From positions 72,501 to 87,500 of the forward strand of contig JAXCGZ010019159.1 of NCBI GenBank assembly GCA_037179515.1: DNA of 15,000 nucleotides, in the 5' to 3' direction. The notes beneath the pieces were generated by a model, which was not told the DNA's origin, made no database searches, and was given only the letters and a program-made list of their open reading frames with translations. Each line of letters opens with the position of its first letter. Position 1 is the stretch's first letter. Shown in pieces: positions 1 to 9,387 of this stretch. This stretch comes from Halocaridina rubra. Its lineage: Eukaryota > Arthropoda > Malacostraca > Decapoda > Atyidae. Both the position numbers and the translations under genes were made by a program.

Positions 1-1
1 A

Positions 2-2707
2 AACAGTGTCACAGTTTTTCCGAAGGGCTTCAGAATACTAAGGGTTGAAAGATCTGAGAGGACTGGTGGAGGGATAGCACTGCTCATAAGTGAGAGGATT
101 CAAGTTGAAGAAATAAACTTGGCTATAGAAAGTGAGTTCAGGGAATTTCTTGTTGCTCGCATAAATACTGGGTCAGAGAGCATTATAATAACTGTTGTAT
201 ACAACCCACCAAGGAACCAAAATAGGCTTGAAATTTATGAGGAAAGTCATATAGGTACTATTGAAGTCATAAACTCAGTTGTTAACATGGCACGGGAGAA
301 AAAATGTAGGATTTTGATTATGGGAGACTTTAATCATAAAGAGATAGATTGGATAAATCTTGACCCACACAGTGGTGAGGACTCATTCGGGGCAAGATTC
401 CTAGATTGCGTACAAGGGAATTTCCTACACCAATATGTAATGGAACCAACAAGAGCCAGGGGTGGGGATGAGCCATCACTACTTGATCTAGTGTTCACAG
501 ATAATGTGTTGGATATTGAAAATATTGAGTATGAACCACCAATTGGAAAGAGTGACCACTGTGTGTTGTTGATGGAGTATATCATTGAAGATATTCTTCC
601 TGAGAGTAGAGGCACTGAGGACATGAGGAGGAACTATCCGAAAGGAGATTACATCAAAATGAATGAGCTTTTTGCAGTTATTGACTGGAGAACCTTATTT
701 TACAACAAATCTGTACAAGAAATGTATGACATCTTTTGTGAGAAATATGGGAAGATAGTAGATTGCTGCATACCTGTCACCAAAGTAGGTGTAATTCATG
801 CCAGAGAGAAATGGTTCAATAATGGGTGTAAAAGAGCTAAGGAGTGGAGAGACAAATGCTGGAAAAGGTATAGGAGGAGAAAAAACATAAATGCCTGGCA
901 AACCTACAAAAGAGCAAGAAATGACTACCTAAGTAAAAGGAGAGAGGCAGAGAGAGATTATGAGAGGGACATCACCAGGAAGGCTAAAGAAAATCCCAAG
1001 CTTTTCCACAGCTTTATCAGAGGAAAACTGAAGGTAAAAGAACAGGTTTTAAGGCTAAAGAGAGCAGATGGAAGCATCACTGAGACGGACGGAGAGATCT
1101 GCAAAGAATTGAACAAGGAGTTTCAGTCAGTATTTACAGTAGAAAATACCCCACCCCCTCAGATTGCAGTGAGAGAAGCTCAAGGGCCGGTATTAGAGAA
1201 CATCAACCTTACAGCCACAGAGGTATGCAAAGCGCTGATGGATTTAGATGTTCATAAAGCTACAGGTCCTGATGACATATCCCCTCATGTGCTTAAAAAA
1301 TGCGCAAACACAATATCAGTGGCACTAAGTATCATATTTAAGGAGTCACTGGAGTCGGGGGAGATTCCAAGATGCTGGAAACAAGCAAATGTGATACCTA
1401 TCTTCAAAAAGGGAAGGAGGGATACGGCTCTGAACTATAGACCAGTTTCCTTGACCAGCATAGTTTGCAAAGTTATGGCGAAACTAATAAGGAAACATAT
1501 CTCTCTTCACTTGGAATCCTTCAACTTTTTGTCAGTGAGGCAACATGACTTCAGAGAAGGTAGATCAACAGTAACAAACTTATTAGAATTTTATGATGAG
1601 GTAAGCCAAATCTTACAGGAAAGAGAGGGCTGGGCAGATTGCATATTCCTAGACTTCCAGAAAGCGTTTGACACTGTTCCACATGGGAGACTTATTAGGA
1701 AGCTGCACTCAATGGCTAGAATAGGTGGAAATGTTTTGGAATGGATAAAAACTTACTTAGAAGGAAGGGAACAGAGGGTTAGAGTAAGACACTCAGTGTC
1801 TGAATGGAGAAGAGTTAGTAGTGGAGTTCCACAGGGTTCAGTTTTAGGGCCACCTTTGTTCCTTGTATATGTAAATGACCTACCAGAGTGTGTAAATTCA
1901 TTCATGAATATGTTTGCAGATGATGCAAAGATTGTGAAGAAAGTAAAAAACAAGAACAATGGTAGAGAACTTCAGGAGGATCTAAATAATCTGCATGAGT
2001 GGTCAGAAAAGTGGCTAATGAAATTCAATACCTCAAAATGTAAGGTAATGAGAATGGGTACAAGTGCAAGAAGGCCCAAGCTTGACTACTCGGTGGCTGC
2101 AGTACAACTTCAAGAGACAGAAAATGAGAGAGATCTAGAAGTAAACATACTGGCAGATTTGTCTCCAGAAATACATATAAATGGCGTAGTAAGGGCAGCA
2201 TATGCATTCTTATCAAATGTAAGGGTAGCCTTCAGGCACATGGACAAGGAAATGTTCAGAAATATTTATGTAACCTATGTGAGGCCAAAACTCGAATATG
2301 CAGCCCCCTTTTGGAATCCGCACTTGAAAAAGCACATAGCTAAGCTTGAAAAAGTTCAAAGACATGCCACAAAACTGGTGCCAGAAATACGCAATCTCGG
2401 TTATGATGAGAGGCTGAGGGAATTAGACTTGCCATCACTCGAAGCTAGAAGAGTAAGGGGGGATATGGTGACAGTCTTTAAATTCCTTCATGGTTATGAT
2501 AGAGTGGATAGGGATCGATATTTCGATATGGCTGGCTCTAGAACTAGAGGTCATAGTTTGAAGCTTCGTAAGAGAACTTCTTTGCAGGATGTAAGGAAAT
2601 ACTTTTTCAGTGTAAGAGTAGTTGATAATTGGAATTCGCTAAGCGAGGAGGTAGTTAATGCTATCTCAATCCATAGTTTTAAGGACAGGTACGATAAGTA
2701 TCACTAA
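2..2707 (+). CDS. LINE ORF2 protein, partial: AP endonuclease plus reverse transcriptase (copy 1)
   Basis: The frame is open from base 2 to the TAA at 2705-2707; the N-terminus (about 39 residues compared with copy 3) is outside the window. The product would nick target DNA and reverse-transcribe the element's RNA at the nick. Visible motifs are YNPP and GDFNH (endonuclease core), SDHCVLL (end of the endonuclease), DFQKAFDTV (RT motif with the first catalytic Asp), GVPQGS and FADD (RT active site), and a C-terminal stretch with WNSL near residue 915 of the copy 3 numbering. It differs from copy 3 at about 18 of 862 compared residues. Three changes hit strongly conserved RT positions: Gly to Asp in RQHGF, Leu to Pro in LGPLL, and Gly to Glu in DLGVN. 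The frame is intact, but the enzyme is probably impaired. Confidence 0.9.
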   Translation, partial: NSVTVFPKGFRILRVERSERTGGGIALLISERIQVEEINLAIESEFREFLVARINTGSESIIITVVYNPPRNQNRLEIYEESHIGTIEVINSVVNMAREKKCRILIMGDFNHKEIDWINLDPHSGEDSFGARFLDCVQGNFLHQYVMEPTRARGGDEPSLLDLVFTDNVLDIENIEYEPPIGKSDHCVLLMEYIIEDILPESRGTEDMRRNYPKGDYIKMNELFAVIDWRTLFYNKSVQEMYDIFCEKYGKIVDCCIPVTKVGVIHAREKWFNNGCKRAKEWRDKCWKRYRRRKNINAWQTYKRARNDYLSKRREAERDYERDITRKAKENPKLFHSFIRGKLKVKEQVLRLKRADGSITETDGEICKELNKEFQSVFTVENTPPPQIAVREAQGPVLENINLTATEVCKALMDLDVHKATGPDDISPHVLKKCANTISVALSIIFKESLESGEIPRCWKQANVIPIFKKGRRDTALNYRPVSLTSIVCKVMAKLIRKHISLHLESFNFLSVRQHDFREGRSTVTNLLEFYDEVSQILQEREGWADCIFLDFQKAFDTVPHGRLIRKLHSMARIGGNVLEWIKTYLEGREQRVRVRHSVSEWRRVSSGVPQGSVLGPPLFLVYVNDLPECVNSFMNMFADDAKIVKKVKNKNNGRELQEDLNNLHEWSEKWLMKFNTSKCKVMRMGTSARRPKLDYSVAAVQLQETENERDLEVNILADLSPEIHINGVVRAAYAFLSNVRVAFRHMDKEMFRNIYVTYVRPKLEYAAPFWNPHLKKHIAKLEKVQRHATKLVPEIRNLGYDERLRELDLPSLEARRVRGDMVTVFKFLHGYDRVDRDRYFDMAGSRTRGHSLKLRKRTSLQDVRKYFFSVRVVDNWNSLSEEVVNAISIHSFKDRYDKYH

Positions 2708-2731
2708 GTCTAAAATGGAACCGATCAGGAG

Positions 2732-2764
2732 ACGGGAAGATACGAGCTTGGGGCTCTTTCACGT
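2732..2764 (+). other. 3' UTR hairpin of LINE copy 1
   Basis: A 33-nt stem-loop: a 7-bp outer stem (ACGGGAA with TTCACGT, one mismatch here), a GATAC bulge, a 4-bp inner stem (GAGC/GCTC) and a 5-nt loop. The same element is present in copies 2 and 3. In eel UnaL2, a related LINE, a 3' stem-loop is recognised by the RT; the same role here is inferred. This copy has a C to A change that breaks one outer pair. Confidence 0.55.
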
Positions 2765-2767
2765 AAA

Positions 2768-2800
2768 CACAATTAGGTAATCACAATTAGGTAATCACAC
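2768..2800 (+). repeat. 3' terminal tandem repeat of LINE copy 1
   Basis: Two perfect copies of the 14-bp unit CACAATTAGGTAAT followed by CACAC. Copies 2 and 3 end with the same array and the same CACAC before their flanks diverge, which fixes the 3' boundary of the family. CR1 and L2 elements characteristically end in short tandem repeats instead of poly(A). Confidence 0.85.
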
Positions 2801-2812
2801 GCACACACACAC
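2801..2812. repeat. Short (CA)n junction between LINE copies 1 and 2
   Basis: About 12 bp of CA-rich sequence (GCACACACAC AC) separates the CACAC end of copy 1 from the first base of copy 2 homology (AATATCAG). Because copy 2 homology itself begins in CACA, the exact breakpoint cannot be set to better than about 4 bp. Confidence 0.7.
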
Positions 2813-4282
2813 AATATCAGTGGCACTAAGTATCATATTTAAGAAGTCACTGGAGTCGGGGGAGATTCCAAGATGCTGGAAACAAGCAAATGTGATACCT
2901 ATCTTCAAAAAGGGAAGGAGGGATATGGCTCTGCACTATAGACCAGTTCCCTTGACCAGCATAGTTTGCAAAGTTATGGAGAAACTAATAAGGAAACATA
3001 TCTCTCTTCACTTGGAATCCTTCAACTTTTGTCAGTGAGGCAACATGGCTTCAGAGAAGGTAGATCAACAGTAACAAACTTATTAGAAGTTTATAATGAG
3101 GTAAGCCGAATATTATAGGAAAGAGAGGGCTGGGCAGATTGCATATTCCTAGACTTCCAGAAAGCGTTTGACACTGTTCCACATGGGAGATTTATTAAGA
3201 AGCTGCAAACAATGTCTAGAATAAGTGGAAATGTCTTGAAATGGATAAAAAGTTACTTAGAAGGAAGGGGAGAGAGGGTTAGAGTAAGACACTCAGTGTC
3301 TGAATGGAGAAGAGTTAGTAGTGGAGTTCCACAGGGTTCAGTTTTAGGGCCACTTTTGTTCCTTGTATATGTAAATGACCTACCAGAGTCTGTAAATTCA
3401 TTCATGAATAGGTTTGCAGATGATGCAAAGATTGTGAAGAAGGTAGGAAACGAGAACAATGGTAGAGAACTTCAGGGAGATCTAAATAATCTGCATGAGT
3501 GGTCAGAAAAGTGGCTAATGAAATTCAATACTTCAAAATGTAAGGTAATGAGAATGGGTACAAGTGCAAGAAGGAGCAAGCTTGACTACACGGTGGCTGG
3601 AATACAACTTCAAGAGAGAGAAAATGAGAGAGATCTAGGAGTAAACATACTGGCAGATTTGTCTCCAGAAATACATATAAATGGCACAGTAAGGGCAGCA
3701 TATGCATTCTTATCAAATGTAAGGGTAGCCTTCAGGTACATGGGCAAGGAAATGTTCAGAAATATTTATGTAACCTAGTATGTGAGGCCAAAACTCGAAT
3801 ATGCAGCCCCCTTTTGGAATCCACACTTGAAAAAGCACATAGCTAAGCTTGAAAAGTTCAAAGACATGCCACGAAACTGGTGCCAGAAATACGTAATCTC
3901 AGTTATGATGAGAGGCTGAGGGAATTAGACTTATCATCACTCGAAGCTAGAAGATTGAGGGGGGGATATGGTGACAGTCTTTAAATTCCTTAATGGTTAT
4001 GATAGAGTGGATAGGGATCGATATTTTGATATGGCGGGCTCTAGAACTAGAGGTCATAATTTGAAGCTTCATAAGAAAACTTCTTTGCAGGATGTAAGGA
4101 AATACTTTTTCAGCGTAAGAGTAGTTGATAATTGGAATTCGCTAAGCGAGGAGGTAGTTAATGCTATCCCAATCCATAGTTTTAAAGACAGGTATGATAA
4201 GTATCACAAGTGCAAAATGGAACCGATCAGGAGGCGGGAAGATACGAGCTTTGGGCTCTTTCCCGTAAACACAATTTGGTAA
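2810..4282 (+). pseudogene. Broken LINE ORF2 (RT and C-terminal part) of copy 2
   Basis: Remnant of the RT and C-terminal region. Lesions relative to copies 1 and 3 are: loss of one T in the T-run near 3027-3030 (frameshift); CAG to TAG at 3116-3118; a 3-nt insertion creating an in-frame TAG at 3776-3778; loss of one A near 3852 and gain of one G near 3960-3967, which together shift and then restore the frame; and loss of a T at the original stop, so the frame now runs on to 4282. The RT active-site motif FADD and the GVPQGS motif survive in the segment 3212-3778. No functional product is expected. Confidence 0.9.
4234..4266 (+). other. 3' UTR hairpin of LINE copy 2
   Basis: Same 33-nt stem-loop as in copies 1 and 3. 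Its first base pair has changed from A-T to G-T, which still pairs as G-U in RNA; all other pairs are kept. The structure has therefore survived in a copy whose coding frame is badly damaged. Confidence 0.5.
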
Positions 4283-4302
4283 TCACAATTAGGTAATCAC
4301 AC

Positions 4303-4811
<509 letters not shown>

Positions 4812-4858
4812 CTATACGCATACGATGAAAACGTCATGTTAATGCTGCATTACATCTA

Positions 4859-4973
4859 CGAAAACTTTTTGAACCACAAGAGAATCGTACTCGTGCCCAA
4901 AGTAACAAATTCATGCCATTCTGTTGTCAGTTGCGACGCGAGTTCGATTACCCTGAGGTTCAAAAAGTTTTTC
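4859..4973. repeat. Foldback (inverted-repeat) sequence between two (TA)n arrays
   Basis: The 15-mer AAAACTTTTTGAACC at 4861-4875 pairs perfectly with its reverse complement at 4957-4971. The pairing continues inward without gaps at 14 of 20 positions and then weakly to about 4906/4926, giving arms of roughly 47 bp around an apex near 4916. With (TA)n on both sides it resembles a small terminal-inverted-repeat element in a TA-rich target, but no transposase or defined ends are visible. A degenerate tRNA B-box-like string (GTTCGATTACC) lies at 4942-4952. Confidence 0.5.
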
Positions 4974-4982
4974 ATGGTTACA

Positions 4983-5075
<93 letters not shown>
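4983..5075. repeat. (TG)n(TA)n compound microsatellite
   Basis: A short (TG)n of about 9 bp runs into about 84 bp of perfect (TA)n. It forms the right flank of the foldback sequence. Confidence 0.95.
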
Positions 5076-5076
<1 letters not shown>

Positions 5077-5329
5077 GAAGGCAACAAAAGAAAAAAATTA
5101 AGAATTAGAGACAGAGATTTAATTCAGACGGTTAAGGAGAGAGAATTCAGTTCTCGTACTTTGTGTCGTAGAGGGAGTCTGCAATTGATATAAGAGAAGA
5201 TATCAAGCCATGTCTACATCCGTTATTTTATTTTGCTTTTTCTTGCCACAAGGAAACTGAGAGACGCTATATGAAAATTAGCCATTCTTTTCTTTGTCTC
5301 AGATCTGAGCTATAATAGATAAATATAAA

Positions 5330-5330
<1 letters not shown>
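5076..5330. other. Unique spacer, no gene seen
   Basis: AT-rich single-copy-looking sequence. It contains one perfect 12-bp palindrome, CTCAGATCTGAG, at 5298-5309, which is short enough to be chance. No coding or RNA gene signal was found. Confidence 0.6.

Positions 5331-5416
<86 letters not shown>
5331..5416. repeat. (TAA)n microsatellite
   Basis: About 86 bp of near-perfect TAA trinucleotide (ATT on the other strand). Confidence 0.96.
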
Positions 5417-5702
5417 TACTCTACGACTTCTAAATTCTTTAGGGAGGTTTACTGCAACGAGGTTAATGTGTGTGTGTGTGCGTATATGTGCATAATGTTT
5501 GTGTGAGTATATGAGTGTGTCTGTATGTATGTGAGTGCTATAAGCGAAGGTGACCCCATCTATGGTCAGCGTCCGATATTACCCTTAATGAACATTTAGA
5601 GGTAATTGCTACTTACGTCCGTCGTATCTTACGCTATTTGTTAGCGTTTTCTTTGCTTTTCCAATTCGTTGCTGTCAGTGTTTAAAAAATAAGAAGCTGG
5701 CG

Positions 5703-5705
<3 letters not shown>
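5417..5705. other. Spacer with degenerate (TG)n, no gene seen
   Basis: Contains a decayed TG-rich tract at about 5465-5540 (mixed GTGTGT, TATGTG and GAGTGT) and otherwise featureless sequence with no long open frame. Confidence 0.6.

Positions 5706-5790
<85 letters not shown>
5706..5790. repeat. (GA)n microsatellite
   Basis: About 85 bp of perfect GA dinucleotide. On the minus strand it lies just downstream of the possible SINE at 5810-6020, where it would be that element's tail side. Confidence 0.96.
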
Positions 5791-5792
<2 letters not shown>

Positions 5793-5809
5793 GCTCTGCT
5801 TTCATTATT

Positions 5810-6020
5810 TTAAGGTCTTCGAATTTCAGTTATTTTGTAAATGAAAATATTATGTTGATAAAAGGATGGTAGTCAGCAGTTTGCGAACGTATCATTAGAT
5901 AATATAAAATATATAAATGCCTACGACTAGGATTCGAATCCATGACACAAAAATATTCCCTCGGTGTACTTAAGGCGTTACAGATTGTACCGCTGAAAGT
6001 CTACAATAGTTCATTTACTG
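5810..6020 (-). mobile_element. Possible tRNA-related SINE, decayed
   Basis: On the minus strand an A-box-like stretch (near 5984-5995) is followed about 55 nt later by GGATTCGAATCC at 5930-5941, which resembles the B box of an RNA polymerase III internal promoter (GGTTCGAATCC). The A to B spacing is about 11 nt longer than in a simple tRNA, closer to a tRNA with a long variable arm. The sequence then continues as an AT-rich body toward the (TC)n tract. The B-box string is its own reverse complement, so orientation rests on the weak A box. No tRNA fold was completed; this is a candidate only. Confidence 0.35.
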
Positions 6021-6128
6021 ATCGGTATCTTAACGAGCTCTGACTTTGATAATGGCAGTAAAGCCCCTCCCACAATTTCTTTTTCCCGCAGAATTAAAAA
6101 AAAATGCTAGAGAAGGTTATTCTATTTA

Positions 6129-6260
<132 letters not shown>

Positions 6261-6354
6261 AACATCGACCCCACATAAAAGTGCATTGTTTTGTAAGTTT
6301 TGTTTCACTCATGGGCTTCCTTACTATTTAGTGCTGTATGCTAACAGTTTGTAC

Positions 6355-6502
<148 letters not shown>

Positions 6503-6504
6503 TT

Positions 6505-6537
6505 ACGGGAAAGAGCCCAAAGCTCGTATCTTCCCGT
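6505..6537 (-). other. 3' UTR hairpin of LINE copy 3
   Basis: Minus-strand stem-loop with a perfect 7-bp outer stem (ACGGGAA/TTCCCGT), a GATAC bulge opposite a single T, a perfect 4-bp inner stem (GAGC/GCTC) and a TTTGG loop. It is the reference form of the hairpin seen in copies 1 and 2 and lies just before the terminal repeats. Recognition by the element's own RT is inferred from eel UnaL2. Confidence 0.6.
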
Positions 6538-6562
6538 CTCCTGATCGGTTCCATTTTTAGAC

Positions 6563-9385
6563 TTAGTGATACTTATCATACCTGTCCTTAAAACTATGGA
6601 TTGAGGTAGCATTAACTACCTCCTCGCTTAGCGAATTCCAATTATCAACTACTCTTACACTGAAAAAGTATTTCCTTACATCCTGCAAACAAGTTTTCTT
6701 CCGAAGCTTCAAACTATGACCTCTAGTTCTAGAGCCAGCCATATCGAAATATCGATCCCTATCCACTCTATCATAACCATGAAGGAATTTAAAGACTGTC
6801 ACCATATCCCCCCTTACTCTTCTAGCTTCGAGTGATGGCAAGTCTAATTCCCTCAGCCTCTCATCATAACCGAGATTGCGTATTTCTGGCACCAGTTTCG
6901 TGGCATGTCTTTGAACTTTTTCAAGCTTAGCTATGTGCTTTTTCAAGTGCGGATTCCAAAAGGGGGCTGCATATTCGAGTTTTGGCCTCACATAGGTTAC
7001 ATAAATATTTCTGAACATTTCCTTGTCCATGTGCCTGAAGGCTACCCTTACATTTGATAAGAATGCATATGCTGCCCTTACTACGCCATTTATATGTATT
7101 TCTGGAGACAAATCTGCCAATATGTTTACTCCTAGATCTCTCTCATTTTCTGTCTCCTGAAGCTGTACTCCAGCCACCGAGTAGTCAAGCTTGGGCCTTC
7201 TTGCACTTGTACCCATTCTCATTACCTTACATTTTGAGGTATTGAATTTCATTAGCCACTTTTCTGACCACTCATGCAGATTATTTAGATCCTCCTGAAG
7301 TTCTCTACCATTGTTCTCGTTTTTTACTTTCTTCACAATCTTTGCATCATCTGCAAACATATTCATGAATGAATTTACACACTCTGGTAGGTCATTTACA
7401 TATACAAGGAACAAAAGTGGCCCTAAAACTGAACCCTGTGGAACTCCACTACTAACTCTTCTCCATTCAGACACTGAGTGTCTTACTCTAACCCTCTGTT
7501 CCCTTCCTTCTAAGTAAGTTTTTATCCATTCCAAGACATTTCCACCTATTCTAGCCATTGATTGCAGCTTCCTAATAAGTCTCCCATGTGGAACAGTGTC
7601 AAACGCTTTCTGGAAGTCTAGGAATATGCAATCTGCCCAACCCTCTCTTTCCTGTAAGATTTGGCTTACCTCATCATAAAATTCTAATAAGTTTGTTACT
7701 GTTGATCTTCCTTCTCTGAAGCCATGTTGCCTCACTGACAAAAAGTTGAAGGATTCCAAGTGAAGAGAGATATGTTTCCTTAGTAGTTTCTCCATAACTT
7801 TGCAAACTATGCTGGTCAAGGAAACTGGTCTATAGTTCAGAGCCGTATCCCTCCTTCCCTTTTTGAAGATAGGTATCACATTTGCTTGTTTCCAGCATCT
7901 TGGAATCTCCCCCGACTCCAATGACTCCTTAAATATGATACTTAGTGCCACTGATATTGTGTTTGCGCATTTTTTAAGCACATGAGGGGATATGTCATCA
8001 GGACCTGTAGCTTTATGAACATCTAAATCCATCAGCGCCTTGCATACCTCTGTGGCTGTAAGGTTGATGTTCTCTAATACCGGCCCTTGAGCTTCTATCA
8101 CTGCAATCTGAGGGGGTGGGGTATTTTCTACTGTAAATACTGACTGAAACTCCTTGTTCAATTCTTTGCAGATCTCTTCGTCCGTCTCAGTGATGCTTCC
8201 ATCCGCTCTCTTTAGCCTTAAAACCTGTTCTTTTACCTTCAGTTTTCCTCTGATAAAGCTGTGGAAAAGCTTGGGATTTTCTTTAGCCTTCCTGGTGATG
8301 TCCCTCTCATAATCTTTCTCTGCCTCTCTCCTTTTACTTAGGTAGTCATTTCTTGCTCTTTTGTAGGTTTGCCAGGCATTTATGTTTTTTCTCCTCCTAT
8401 ACCTTTTCCAGCATTTGTCTCTCCACTCCTTAGCTCTTTTACACCCATTATCGAACCATTTCTCTCTGGCATGAATTACACCTACTTTGGTGACAGGTAT
8501 GCAGCAATCTACTATCTTCCCATATTTCTCACAAAAGATGTCATACATTTCTTGTACAGATTTGTTGTAAAATAAGGTTCTCCAGTCAATAACTGCAAAA
8601 AGCTCATTCATTTTGATGTAATCTCCTTTCTGATAGTTCCTCCTCATGTCCTCAGTGCCTCTACTCTCAGGAAGAATGTCTTCAATGATATACTCCATCA
8701 ACAACACACAGTGGTCACTCTTTCCAATTGGTGGTTCATACTCAATATTTTCAATATCCAACACATTATCTGTGAACACCAGATCAAGTAGTGATGGCTC
8801 ATCCCCACCCCTGGCTCTTGTTGGTTCCATTACATGTTGGTGTAGGAAATTCCCTTGTACGCAATCTAGGAATCTTGCCCCAAAGGAGTCCTCACCACTG
8901 TGTGGGTCAAGATTTATCCAATCTATCTCTTTATGATTAAAGTCTCCCATAATCAAAATCCTACATTTTTTCTCCCGCGCCATGTTAACAACTGAGTTTA
9001 TGACTTCAATCGTACCTATATGACTTTTCTCATAAATTTCAAGCCTATTTTGGTTCCTTGGTGGGTTGTATACAACAGTTATTATAATGCTCTCTGACCC
9101 AGTATTTATGCGAGCAACAAGAAATTCCCTGAACTCACTTTCTATAGCCAAGTTTATCTCTTCAGCTTGAATCCTCTCACTTATGAGCAGTGCTATCCCT
9201 CCACCAGTCCTCTCAGATCTTTCGACCCTTAGTATTCTGAAGCCCTTAGGAAAAACTGTGACACTGTTTATGTCCTCACTCAACTTAGTCTCTGTAATTG
9301 CTACTATATCTGCCTTACTGTTGTGAATCCTATCTTTTAATTCTACTGCCTTACCAGCTAATCCATCAGCATTTGTGTATAACAA
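6563..9385 (-). CDS. LINE ORF2 protein: AP endonuclease plus reverse transcriptase (copy 3, full length)
   Basis: About 940 residues, the expected size for a CR1/L2 ORF2. Domains in order: an endonuclease at about 1-228, with YTN (3-5), ITET (30-33), YNPP (106-109), GDFNH (147-151) and SDH (223-225); a linker; RT at about 455-760, with DFQKAFD (590-596), GVPQGS (647-652) and FADD (677-680); and a C-terminal region with the family's RTRGH and WNSL stretches. All these key residues are present and there is no internal stop. The first codon taken here is TTG. The frame is actually open upstream to 9481 without any ATG, and the first ATG falls at residue 135, inside the endonuclease. ORF2 therefore does not seem to have its own start and probably depends on ORF1 translation (see the overlap at 9388-9481). 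The protein should nick target DNA and prime reverse transcription there. Confidence 0.93.
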   Translation of the reverse strand: MLYTNADGLAGKAVELKDRIHNSKADIVAITETKLSEDINSVTVFPKGFRILRVERSERTGGGIALLISERIQAEEINLAIESEFREFLVARINTGSESIIITVVYNPPRNQNRLEIYEKSHIGTIEVINSVVNMAREKKCRILIMGDFNHKEIDWINLDPHSGEDSFGARFLDCVQGNFLHQHVMEPTRARGGDEPSLLDLVFTDNVLDIENIEYEPPIGKSDHCVLLMEYIIEDILPESRGTEDMRRNYQKGDYIKMNELFAVIDWRTLFYNKSVQEMYDIFCEKYGKIVDCCIPVTKVGVIHAREKWFDNGCKRAKEWRDKCWKRYRRRKNINAWQTYKRARNDYLSKRREAEKDYERDITRKAKENPKLFHSFIRGKLKVKEQVLRLKRADGSITETDEEICKELNKEFQSVFTVENTPPPQIAVIEAQGPVLENINLTATEVCKALMDLDVHKATGPDDISPHVLKKCANTISVALSIIFKESLESGEIPRCWKQANVIPIFKKGRRDTALNYRPVSLTSIVCKVMEKLLRKHISLHLESFNFLSVRQHGFREGRSTVTNLLEFYDEVSQILQEREGWADCIFLDFQKAFDTVPHGRLIRKLQSMARIGGNVLEWIKTYLEGREQRVRVRHSVSEWRRVSSGVPQGSVLGPLLFLVYVNDLPECVNSFMNMFADDAKIVKKVKNENNGRELQEDLNNLHEWSEKWLMKFNTSKCKVMRMGTSARRPKLDYSVAGVQLQETENERDLGVNILADLSPEIHINGVVRAAYAFLSNVRVAFRHMDKEMFRNIYVTYVRPKLEYAAPFWNPHLKKHIAKLEKVQRHATKLVPEIRNLGYDERLRELDLPSLEARRVRGDMVTVFKFLHGYDRVDRDRYFDMAGSRTRGHSLKLRKKTCLQDVRKYFFSVRVVDNWNSLSEEVVNATSIHSFKDRYDKYH

Positions 9386-9387
9386 TC

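Larger units (their letters stand above)
1..2800 (+). mobile_element. CR1-like LINE, copy 1 (5' part outside window)
   Basis: This is a non-LTR retrotransposon copy whose 5' part lies left of the window. It runs from within the endonuclease domain through RT, the C-terminal region and the 3' UTR to a terminus of two 14-bp repeats plus CACAC. It aligns with copy 3 on the opposite strand with coordinates summing to 9270 over the whole coding part, so there is no net indel there; one base differs in 3' UTR length. The endonuclease, RT and C-terminal sequence style (YNPP, GDFN, SDH, FADD, WNSL) fits the CR1/L2 part of the Jockey superfamily. The clade is my judgement from motifs, not from a tree. 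It ends against a (CA)n tract and copy 2. Confidence 0.92.
2808..4302 (+). mobile_element. CR1-like LINE, copy 2, 5'-truncated and decayed
   Basis: A second, shorter copy in the same orientation as copy 1. Homology starts at the sequence matching base 1310 of copy 1 (near residue 476 in copy 3 numbering), so the endonuclease and the first part of RT are missing. That is the usual 5' truncation of target-primed reverse transcription. It ends in the same 14-bp repeats (4270-4297, first unit with one change, TTTGG for TTAGG) plus CACAC. Over its 188-residue intact stretch about 17 residues differ from copy 3 (about 91% identity), so it is older than copies 1 and 3 or from a sister subfamily. Confidence 0.92.

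Noticed and set aside
2768..2800. CRISPR-like direct repeats
   Set aside because: The 14-bp units are adjacent, without spacers, and are the LINE's 3' terminal repeats in a eukaryotic context.
8369..8936. Antisense open frames inside the LINE copies (also 334-901, 1753-2216, 3253-3716 and 7054-7517)
   Set aside because: They are shadows of ORF2 and recur at the same places in every copy because the sense sequence is conserved.
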